From Mauremys mutica (lineage: Eukaryota; Chordata; Testudines; Geoemydidae), in the NCBI RefSeq assembly GCF_020497125.1, contig NC_059075.1:67909321-67973320 (forward strand): a DNA stretch of 64,000 nucleotides. The letters run 5' to 3'. The notes beneath the pieces are model-generated. The model made no database searches and was not told the DNA's origin. It saw only the letters and a list, made by a program, of their open reading frames with translations. Position 1 is the first letter of the stretch. Each line of letters starts with the position of its first letter. Positions 55,211-64,000 of the stretch are shown here, one piece after another. The translations under genes were made by a program, and so were the position numbers.

Positions 55211-55489
55211 ACAGTTCCTCCACCAGCAGCACAATACTTCTTCACGCACTGGGACACTGGTCCCATCCAGTATGCAAGGGAAGAGCAAAACCTCCTGAAT
55301 CACCAACGCAACTTCTTGTGGCATCTGGATTTTTCATGAGGGTTTCCCATCAGCATTTTGCTTTTCCAGAGGGGTCTCCCAACCAAGTGTTAAACAGGAT
55401 AGACCAGCGGTGTAGTAGTAAAAAAAAAAAAAGAAGAAGAAGAAGAATATATATAGGTATAGGTTAGGGGTTTGTTATAGAAGTGGATG

Positions 55490-55577
55490 GGTGAGATTGT
55501 ATGGCCTGCATTGTGCAAGAGGTCAGACCAGATGATCATAATGGTCCCTTCTGACCTTAAAGTCTATGAGTCTATGA
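55490..55577 (+). mobile_element. CR1 LINE 3' end fragment
   Basis: GGTCAGACCAGATGATCATAATGGTCCCTTCTGACCTTAAAGTCTATGAGTCTATGA-type text (pieces), ending in the CR1 octamer-like repeat. Confidence 0.88.
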
Positions 55578-58186
55578 GAAGTGGGTGAAGGTGAGCTAAA
55601 CTTTTTGGCGCTCCAGACTGGACCATGGTAAATGCCATATTCCTAAAATGAGAAGTTGGTAAACTCTGTTTACGCACGCTTATCCACAACTACACTACTG
55701 GAATAAACCCAAAGAAAAGGGGGAAATGCTCTTGTGAGCCTACTAGTATCCAGGGAAGAACCCCCTTCCTCATATCCAGATGATATAGGTATTCTGTGAA
55801 GGACACTAGCAGAACTGTGGGCAGCAGAGTTAGCCGCACTATGGACAGATCAGTTTACGTTCACCCAGGACTTGGACTCTAGGGATGGTTCTCATAGAGT
55901 CCTAGGACTTCTGGTGAATCCTATAATAAGGAAAGAATTTGAGATCCGAACCATAGGTCTCCATCAAAGCAGGCCAGGTTCTAGAATGTGGACTCTGTGA
56001 AGGCATGCAGGTACTAGCCAAACAACCCTTCCTGCAAGCTAGTTTTAGCAAGACCCTCCTTCAAGCCAGTCCTGCATTCTAGCATGAGGAAGAGCCCAAG
56101 AACTCTGCAACATTCCTCTTTCCTTTAGTGATGCAAGAGGAGAAATAGTTTCCTGTGGGGGGAAAAGTCATTTTAAGAAAAACACCAATATTATGAGGCA
56201 TTCAAAGGTTTGCACAAAGGCCTGAACTGCTTTGGATTCTCTCTGAATCCAGAGTCTGATCACCTACTTTGTAGAGCACATCTTATACAAAAATGCAAAT
56301 TCAATGAGCAGTCTTTAAGAGATCAAACAGGCTGGCGGGGACTGCCACTTTATGATCACGTACAGATGCAAATCAATTTGCATCAACCCAGCGTGGTAGA
56401 AGAAGAAACTTGGTTACATTCTTAAACCAGGACAACAAGGCAAATTATTGACTATGGGACAGTCAGGCACAAATTAACTAGGAAGAGTAAAATTCTACAG
56501 AAACCAGATTTCCCCCAGCTCAAGAGGATGCTTTTATGAGCTGTGATATATCTTTAATTATTACGTTCTACCTCCTCAGCAGCACAGCAGGACATGAAAT
56601 AAAATCTGTATTTCATGAGCATGGTAAAGTGCCACTACAGGGAGTTCTTTCTCTTGCAGTTATTTTATTTATTTATTTGGGAGCCACCTGTATTCCCATA
56701 GCTACAGCACTGAAACTGACAAGAACTGCCTCCAGGCAGGCACACAAGCCTAGGGAGCCCAGTGGGATAGAAACCTTTGCAGAATAAAAGAGATCACCTA
56801 TTGAACCATGAAAGATGCAGTTTATCCCAGTTGTGAGTGAAATATAATATCTGCTTTTGACAGCAGCAAATGGGAAGGGGAAGAGGGGACATAACCATTC
56901 CACAGGACTATTATGGAGCTCAGGAGCACCAGTAAATGTCAGCTGGAAATAGCTGGTTCAGGCATGTGAGGTGTAAGGGCATCAGAGTTTGAGGGTATCA
57001 GATCTAGCAAGGGGCTTATTAAAATGCACACACCCACTCTATTTCCCCAATAGTGTGTTAAAATAAATAGGACTGATTATCGGTAGTGTGGCTAAATTGA
57101 AGTTAAATGTATCAGGATCTGAAGGGTGTAAGAGGATAGTGCTAACAGAGATGGAAGAAAAGAGGTGAATGATTAACCCACTGAAATTCAGTGTGTAAGT
57201 ATTGCCAAGAATCCTTTGATCACCCATTTTAAAGCTTCTGTGTAAAGGAAACCTATGGGGAGCTGAAGACAACATCCCACTGGGGAGAAAGAGAAAGGAG
57301 GGCACGTTTATTGGAATGTTGTTTTTCAGAAAAGCCCAAATGCTGCAACAGAGAGAGCCATGTGAGCAACGTGCAGGAGCCCCAGGGCTACTCCTAAAAA
57401 AAGTATCATGTTGTTAAACATAAAAAATAAATATCCAGGACTGTGGTATTTGCTTCTTCCTTGAGAGATGAACAGGAAGTGCTTTTTCGCTCAATTCACC
57501 AGCAACCAAGTCCTGCAGCTCAGCTGATCAGATTCTGATTTGTTCTCAGCCTGCAGTTTATTTAAAAAAAAAAAAAAAAAAGAGTGGCCAGAATGTATTT
57601 TGGGTGAATTTTTAATCCTCCCCATACTAGTCTGGGTTGATCAAGCTGTGGGTGGGTTACTCCAAGGAGGGTTGGAATTCACCCCCAAGTTCCCCAACCT
57701 GTACCAGGCAGCAGGATTGCACCTCACTCCTTTCACTGCTGCTCTTTCCGCCTACGAGTCAATAGCATCCACTGCCCTTCTGGATCACTGATGCCAGGTA
57801 AGGATGGATTCCCACGGTTACCCCAATAACTACTCTGTGCTAGCCTGTTTGGGATTGGTGCTGAGCTCCCTTTACAGCCTCTCTAGGGATGCCGTGATCC
57901 CCTTCATGCAACTGTTTCATTTTCACACGCCTCATCACTACACAGCGGTGCAGATAACTTTGTGATAACTGCATATGAATGAGTCTGCCCCTTTGGATTC
58001 TGTGGGCTGTATTTAATATTAAATAATAACAGCAACTCAGCACTGAGCATTTGCCTTTGGCTCTTGGGCTGTATTTTGGGTCCCCTATCCTAGAGGAACA
58101 ACCACCAGCTATTTGCAGATCATTTGTGGTCTTTGGAGAGGGAATTTGGAGAGCCAGACACACAGGAGTTGAGCTTTGCCTGTAAC
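55578..58186. other. Unassigned intronic stretch
   Basis: 2.6 kb without recognised genes or repeats apart from a poly(A) run near 57560-57580. Confidence 0.35.
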
Positions 58187-58461
58187 TATGGCTATGTCTA
58201 CAATGGCAAGTGAAAGACAAAAAACTTTTGTCCTTCAGAGGTGTTAAAAAAAAAAAAAATCCCCCTGAAAGACAAAAGTTTGCATCGGTGTGAACAGTGC
58301 TTTGTCCGCAGGAGAACGCTAACGCCGCTCACTCATTGCAGGTGGAAGTTTTTTGTCAGCAGGAGCACTGACAAACAGCTGCTACACTGTGCGCCTTTTA
58401 GAGGCCCGGCTGTAGCGGCCCAGCTGTGTCACTAAAAGCTGCGTAGTGTAGACATCGCCTA
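58187..58461. mobile_element. GGCTATGTCTAC-ended MITE
   Basis: Ends ATGGCTATGTCTACAATGGC and TAGTGTAGACATCGCCTAT are inverted repeats. It is interrupted by a poly(A) run (58245-58259). Confidence 0.75.
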
Positions 58462-60159
58462 TAGCAGATTTTTACTAGTCCATCTACATGTTTATTTCAA
58501 AAGGGACAACAGCTTTGCAGATGATTTCCAAAGCTGACCTAGTCAATATGTTCATTTTTTTTTTTAAAACTGAGGAGCTAAATCAGTTGATTTCAGTGGG
58601 ATGAAACCAAGGATGACTTTTGTTCCACAGACGCCAAATTTTAAAACTTCTGTGCCTAGAACAGGGATTTGAGTGTCCAACATTATCTAGTCTAAGGTAT
58701 TTCTTGGAGACCCATCACTGTAGCACCTGACCCCCCACTAATGATTAGGGTTGATATAGAGATTTCCACAGCAGACTCAAAATTTTAGGCACCCAAGTTT
58801 GAAATTCAGGCTCACATTGGCCATCAGAAATCAGGCAGTTATTTAGTGGCCTTGCTACATGCTCATTCTCCATTTAGTCAGCTGCTGGTTTTACCTGGAA
58901 ATATTTTTATTTTCCTTCTCAAGAGGGAATAAAAAGAGTCCCGTAAAACCCGCAAAGGCATTTCCATTTTTTAAACATGTCATTCACCTGGGATTTGCAA
59001 TGGCACAGAGCAGAACTTCTCGACTCACTTGGCGGAAGAAGAGATTTGCAGACAAAAGCAGTAGAAAGAGGGTTTTAAAACTACAAAACAATGTGTTTCC
59101 ACAGGATCTTAATCACATTAGGATGAGCCTCAAACAAATCCCCAGATGCCAACCACAAAAACCAGAGATACATCTGGATCTGGAGCCAAATTGTGTGGCT
59201 TACCTTAACAATTCTATAGTGGGCCAAACCAAAACAGTAGATCTAAACACCCTGGAACTTTGGAAAAGTTAACAGCCAATAGATACACCTAGTAAATAAA
59301 ATAAATAATGTTGACATTGCATAATAAACAAAGTAATTAACTCCTTAAGAAGATCAGAGATGAAGGCACTACAGACCCAGGAGCACCTGTTTATATATTA
59401 ATAGCTTCTGTTCCTGTATAAAAGCAACTAAAACGGCACATTTTATATGCCTTGAAAAAAATCACAACCTACAGCAAGTGTGCCTAGGAGAGAACCTGCT
59501 GGAATGCATGTCAACCACCCTGGTCTCCAGCTTGTCTGCCCACAGATCTTCCCCCTCCCACCCCAGACTGGCTCCTTGGTTATTCCTCTGCCTCACCTCC
59601 TCCCAGAGCTGTCTCTAGCAATCCAATGAGACTGCTACAAATCGGACTGACTGCTAGTTATTCACATTCCATCACAGGAAAGTCCCCTTACTCTCTCACT
59701 GTGGTGTCAAATCAACAGTAATGCCACCGCAGGGGGTCACATCAGCAAGAATATGGCATTTGATTGGCCTGACTCTCACAGCAGCAGACAGAACATTTTG
59801 GAAAGTACACTGTATATATTATATATTTGAGAAACGTGGTCACTCAGAAGATCTGACTGCTTCCATTCTGCCGCTTCTTGTACAAACTGATCATTGCAGG
59901 GGCCAGGAAGGAGTATTCCATGTACAGCACTGCACAGTCAGTCAGGTGCATTACAGTGGGGTTTCACCTTCCTTTCTCCCATTACCTATTGGCCACTCCT
60001 GGAGACAGGAATCTGGAGTAGATAGACCAGTATGGTAGCAAATCCTATGACCCCAATTACAGAGAGGAATGGGGAGGCAGAGAGCAGCATTATCCCTCTA
60101 TATTAATGGGTTTGGGACGGAAGCCCAGGTCAGACTGACCCATCCCTTTTTTTTTTTAA
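58462..60159. other. Unassigned intronic stretch
   Basis: A 137-codon plus frame (58859-59272) has no recognisable domain, no splice context and no family resemblance. No other feature seen. Confidence 0.35.
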
Positions 60160-60179
60160 ATGACAATTTCTGTGGTAAC

Positions 60180-60255
60180 AGCCACTGTCAGAAGACAAGA
60201 TACTGGGCTAGATGGACCTTTGGTCTGACCCAGTATGGCCGTTCTTATGTTCTAC
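60180..60255 (+). mobile_element. CR1 LINE 3' end fragment
   Basis: ACTGGGCTAGATGGACCTTTGGTCTGACCCAGTATGGCC-type text (pieces) followed by GTTCTTATGTTCTAC, the 3' end of a CR1 subfamily different from the one at 55490. Confidence 0.88.
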
Positions 60256-60309
60256 ATTATCTATATATACACATATACCCTACTTGTTAAAGCATCTCTC
60301 ATTGTATGA

Positions 60310-60500
60310 TCTCATAGTGTTTTATACACTAATAAGTTAAGCCTCATGACCCCCATGTGATGGTTACACATTAGCCCTAATTTAAAGATGGAGAAACTGG
60401 GATATTGGCCAAAGTTGCAAAGCAAGTCACTAAGAAAAGACAAGAATCCTGGTGTCCAGGCTCCTGCTCTAACTATTAGACCATGCTGTTTCTGTTCCTT
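60310..60500 (+). mobile_element. MIR-like SINE
   Basis: Wording near 60380-60480 (AAAGATGGAGAAACTGGGA, AAGTTGCAAAGCAAGTCACTAAG, CTCTAACTATTAGACCATGCTG) follows MIR order. Confidence 0.78.
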
Positions 60501-61636
60501 TCCATGTCTGTGTAACCAGATGATTCACAGGCAAACATAAACAATGACATCTTCCAGTTTCTGAGCGGTCTTACCCAGGTTACCACTGAGAATGGGCTCA
60601 ATGAGTTTTTTATTTGGTTACTTGTATTATTTCTTACAGTAAATAGCGGCTTTTTATTATTATTACCTTGTAGCCTGAAAGAGGAAAAACCGAAAGAGCC
60701 TAGTGGTTCTTATCTCCCCTAACACAGGGAGAGCAGAAGCTCTATTTGATCCCACTGCCAAACTCCTGGACATCCCCAGGAAAAGCAGAGGGCAGGTCTT
60801 TTGATACAGTGCCTCAAATGGGACCCGGGGGTCAGAAATCAAATAGGTGGGAAGCAGGAAGTCAGTCTGGATGTAAGCAGGGATAAACCAGGGCTGCCTA
60901 CCCCTCCTGTCTCGCTCTGAGCTCAACCAAAATATGAGGCTAACAGCAGAGAGCTTCCTCTGACTTAATTCAGTTTTAACTTCCAGGCTCGCACGCTGTG
61001 CTGTGCTCTCACACTAGGATGTACAACAACTAATGGATGATGCAGCTGAGACCACCAAACCCCCCACATGGCAGTGTGGGTGTTGCAACATTATTCCCCC
61101 TGGGCCCTGACCCTCACAATCCTTCCAGAGCAAGGATCATGGAGCCCAGGACCTAAGAAACTGTTTTCTGCGAATGCAAATCCTTCTGGCCTCATTTAAA
61201 ACATGCAGCTTGAACACAACCCAAAAAGCCTTCACGGCTGTTTCATCCACCCCTTTCTTAGCCAAAAAGGAAATCCAGCTCCCAGCCAGAGAAACAGACC
61301 CTGGCCATCCAGTGGACACGACTTGCAAACACTTTACATTCAGCGTTAGTCTATTTCTCCAAGCCTTTTGGATAGTGCTCCCCAATTGTAAGCGCTGTCA
61401 TGGTTACAAGACAGAATGCTAAAATAAATATAAAGAAACCCATGCAAATCTAACACCTCCTCTAATGTATCCCCCCCCCATTCATTCACCAGCCCCCACC
61501 AATCTCTGACAAACTAGATTAATGTTCCTGCCAACACCTCACCCGGCAGCAGCACCAACATGCAATGCAATTTCCCTGCAACAATCGCTGCTGAAGAATT
61601 AAAATGTAATCCGCTCTGCGAGCGTGTCTCACTTAC
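60501..61636 (-). other. GALNT16: Start of GALNT16 intron 1
   Basis: The splice donor of exon 1 is at 61636-61631 (GTAAGT on the minus strand), so intron 1 begins here and runs leftward. No further exon was recognised in the window. Confidence 0.7.
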
Positions 61637-61831
61637 CGTGAGGGGGATGGTCCCATCTTCCCTGTGGCTCTCCAGCCTCGCAGCTGATCTCTGCCCATTC
61701 CTGCCGCTGCTGCTAGGAGATCTGCTGGATGCTGCTGAATGAGGCTTGTTGTCCTGCCATAAGTAATAGAAAGTGCCCAGGATCCATGCTACGGTCAGGA
61801 TTGCAATGGCATTAGCCCTGATCCTCCTCAT
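61637..61831 (-). CDS. GALNT16: Polypeptide N-acetylgalactosaminyltransferase 16, first coding exon
   Basis: GALNT enzymes start mucin-type O-glycosylation in the Golgi by moving GalNAc from UDP-GalNAc to Ser/Thr. This exon encodes 65 residues: MRRIRANAIAILTVAWILGT, then FYYLWQDN and a Ser/Arg-rich stem. Residues 1-6 form a short basic cytoplasmic tail, and about 7-25 form the single type II signal-anchor that retains the enzyme in the Golgi. The exon ends after TIPLT at ACG, followed by a perfect donor GTAAGTGAG, phase 0. The ATG (61831-61829) sits in CGGGATGAGG. The N-terminus closely resembles GALNT16 as I know it and is unlike GALNT2 or GALNT14. The catalytic and lectin domains are on exons outside what I can see. 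An apparent 105-codon frame reading past the donor is intron. Confidence 0.92.
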
Positions 61832-62200
61832 CCCGAAAGCCCCAGTGGAGCCTGATGAACTGGAGAAGAGGTTGGGGCTCAGACGAGAGGAGGGTCAGAG
61901 AGGTGGGGGAGAGGAGGGTGCTGGTGACAGGATTCTCCCTCTCTCTGGCTGGCTCTTACAGTCACAGCTGTTTGTGTTAGCTCTGCTCTCACGCCTCAGT
62001 CCTGCAGAGCAGAAAAAGGGAGCGAGATCCTCAGGGTCCTACTGCCCTTTCCTCTACAGCCCACAGATGTGATCAGACGCACGCCGGGAGCCGGGCCCCT
62101 AAGGGTGCCAGCCTTGCACTGGACCCTTGTGGCGGGAATGGACCGAACGCGCTAATGGGGCGTTTCCATCCCGGGTGCAGATGATCTCTCAGCGGCCCCT
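61832..62200 (-). promoter_or_regulatory. GALNT16: Putative GALNT16 5' UTR and promoter
   Basis: A stretch richer in CpG than its surroundings (for example GACGCACGCCGGGAGCCGGG near 62075 and CGAACGCGC near 62142) directly upstream of the start codon. No clear TATA box. The transcription start is not determinable by eye. Confidence 0.5.
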
Positions 62201-63574
62201 CTGGAGGTCTTGGAGTGGGCAGGAGTATAAGGTTTTGTTTTAGTGCTGGTGTTAGGGGACATGAGAGCTAAGGGTTAATTATCAACTGCAGAAGAGGGAG
62301 TTTGTGTGTGGGGGGGTATTTTTGCATTTATGGGTACTAGGTCGTGCCCTACGATTTGCACAACATTCATTTCAGGTAACAATCGGCTGGAGAGAAGGTG
62401 CCTGGGATCCATTTCAACATACAAGACATTTCCCTGGAACCATCACAAATGAAGGGTCCCTAGAGCAGAGGACTCTGTCTCTCCTGGTCTGTGAGTCCAG
62501 CTGAAAAGAGACGAGAACTAACCTAATGTCAAATAGGTTTCTAAAGGGACCTGAAGCTGACCAGTGCTTACAGATGGAATACCTCTGCCCTACATGCCTT
62601 TGGCAAGTAATTGTGCTGTCAATGACTCACACTCCTCTCTCTGAGTCAGTGCTGCCTGAGCACATGCCCAGCATGACGATAGGGGATGCTACACGGCTGG
62701 ACGTGCTGGCTTTCTGGGGAGACGTGAAGCCATGGTCTTGAGAACTTGTGGTCTTAAGAGTTCCATTGTCCCTTTCGCAATAGTAAGGATTCAATCTTTG
62801 CATCCTGGTCAGGATCCACTGTTGCAGTTACACTCTGCCTTCTTACATTCCTCTTTCAGTTTCAGCTGGATCCAATATTCTTCTTCAGTCTGTGTACTAA
62901 AGCGTTGGGTGGTGTTTCTGTGCCCTGTTGAACATCAACTGCTGGACCATCTTTGAAAGATTTTCTTATTACTAGGTCCTGCAGTTGCAGTTTCAGGTAG
63001 CAGACTGATGATCAGAAATAAGTTTAGGGATCTTACCAGGGATTGTGCTAGTCACACTGTTTTTATAATATGGAAGAACATTCTTAAGCCTCTATAAAAG
63101 GTACTAGATAGCCTTCTTTGGCAGCCAATTAATAACCCCCAGTTCTCTGAGCCCTTCTGGAGTAACCTTTATGGATTGTAAGATGAACTCTTCAACACAG
63201 AGATGAGACAGGAACATTTATTTCCTCAGAGGGATTAATGAATACACAGCATGCTCCAAACTACAGGCCAGATCCCTTCTCCCATGGAAAGAGCATAGAG
63301 GATGAGCTTTGTAGAGTTTTCCTGAGTTCTGCTGGGAGACATTTGAGCAGGCCTTGACTCCCTCTTTCAAGCCCCCAGAGATCTTCTTTGCATAATAAAC
63401 CTAAGCCATTTTGCAGGAAAGGCTGCTAGTCTCCCTAACCATGTCTATTGATGGAGTGGCTAGTCTATGCCATACAGACTTTTATACCACACTCATCACT
63501 GTGATATTTGACAGGAGAGGCCCAGGGATCAGAAATATAGCTCCAGGTTGTATCAAGAGGCAGAAAAGGGGCAT
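62201..63574. other. Upstream flank of GALNT16
   Basis: No gene or confident repeat recognised. Confidence 0.35.
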
Positions 63575-63680
63575 CCACGGGCATGGGCGCCAACTTATAT
63601 GGGCTCGTGGAGCTAAAGCCCCAGGAATATTCAAAATCAGGGGCTCTGCTCCACCAATATTTGGAGCTAGGTTTCGCCCC

Positions 63681-64000
63681 TTTAAATCCCAGCCGCGGCC
63701 GGGAATCAGAGGGCTCTGGGCTGCCCGCTGCTGCGGGGAGCCCAGAGCCTTTTAAATCCCAGCCGCGGCAGGGAATCAGAGGGCTCTGGGCTGCCCGCTG
63801 CTGCGGGGAGCCCAGAGCCTTTTAAATCCCAGCCGCAGCTGGGAATCAGAGGGCTCTGGGCTGCACGCTGCTGCGGGGAGCCCAGAGCCTTTTAAATCCC
63901 AGCCGCGGCCGGGAATCAGAGGGCTCTGGGCTGCCCGCTGCGGCAGGGAGCCCAGAGCCCTTTAAATCCCAGCCGCGGCTGGGAATCAGAGGGCTCTGGG
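63681..64000. repeat. 70-bp tandem repeat with a hairpin in every unit
   Basis: TTTAAATCCCAGCCGC recurs at 63681, 63751, 63821, 63891 and 63961, exactly 70 bp apart, running off the window. Each unit holds the near-palindrome GGCTCTGGGCT...AGCCCAGAGCC (63712-63749, 63782-63819, 63852-63889, 63922-63959), with an inner CCCGC/GCGGG stem. It is preceded from about 63575 by GGGCGCCAACTTATATGGGC, which looks like the left end of a host MITE. Confidence 0.93.

Noticed and set aside
58859..59272. 137-codon plus frame as an exon or gene
   Set aside because: No domain, no splice context, basic AT-rich composition; probably chance.
61514..61636. C-terminal extension of the GALNT16 frame
   Set aside because: A perfect splice donor at 61636 ends the exon; the text beyond it is unlike any GalNAc-transferase.
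61773..62072. 99-codon frame antisense to GALNT16 exon 1
   Set aside because: Shadow of the coding exon and GC-rich 5' region on the opposite strand.
63583..63825. Repetitive protein frame in the 70-bp array
   Set aside because: The unit is not a multiple of three, so no frame is kept through the array.

Overview
This is vertebrate nuclear DNA, most likely from a turtle. The evidence is the repeat content: CR1 LINEs, a tRNA-derived SINE family that I recognise as typical of hidden-necked (cryptodiran) turtles, old MIR-like SINEs, and many hAT and Harbinger MITEs, several with exact 8-bp target-site duplications (TSDs). Only one host gene is visible: the first coding exon and putative promoter of GALNT16, a Golgi polypeptide GalNAc-transferase, on the minus strand at 61637-61831. 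Transcription runs leftward, so everything from 61636 down to at least the first missing downstream exon (none was recognised) is probably GALNT16 intron 1. Everything right of about 62.2 kb is upstream flank.

Layout: 0-1.4 kb, dead Harbinger transposase; 1.75-2.55 kb, three-level nest (MITE in SINE in hAT); 5.1-6.1, 12.5-13.4 and 38-38.9 kb, three copies of a ~970-bp hAT-like element; 6.8 and 10.5 kb, two snap-back SINEs; 14.6-15.2 kb, solo LTR; 15.6-16.2, 33.3-35.0, 8.4-8.8, 55.5 and 60.2 kb, CR1 fragments; 18.2-19.5 kb, decayed L2-like LINE; 22.5-31.3 kb, a CR1 5' half split by an LTR that is itself split by an endogenous retrovirus (ERV); 42.3-42.5 kb, 190-bp solo LTR; 47.6-48.4 kb, hairpin-array element plus hAT MITE; 49.5-49.9 kb, RTE-like LINE tail; 63.7-64.0 kb, 70-bp tandem hairpin array running off the window.

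The most unusual object is the ERV at 24241-30649. Its two 595-bp LTRs differ at one base and it is flanked by a 4-bp duplication (ACAG), so it is very recent. Yet the body between them is almost non-coding: only a matrix-like stub, an integrase GPY/F block with a stop, an Env leader-peptide stub and scattered possible env pieces could be seen. It keeps the cis-acting parts (TATA box, poly(A) signal, primer-binding site, consensus splice donor, splice acceptors, polypurine tract). It looks like a non-autonomous retrovirus mobilised by a helper.

The primer-binding site fits the 3' end of tRNA-Arg(UCU). U5 and the leader carry ten hairpins shaped like the tRNA T-arm (short G/C stem, seven-base loop TTCGAGT, TTAGAGT or TTTGAGT). 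Each contains GAGTCCC, the reverse complement of the last seven bases of the primer-binding site. I know of no described retroviral leader of this kind; it is my main candidate for an undescribed system.
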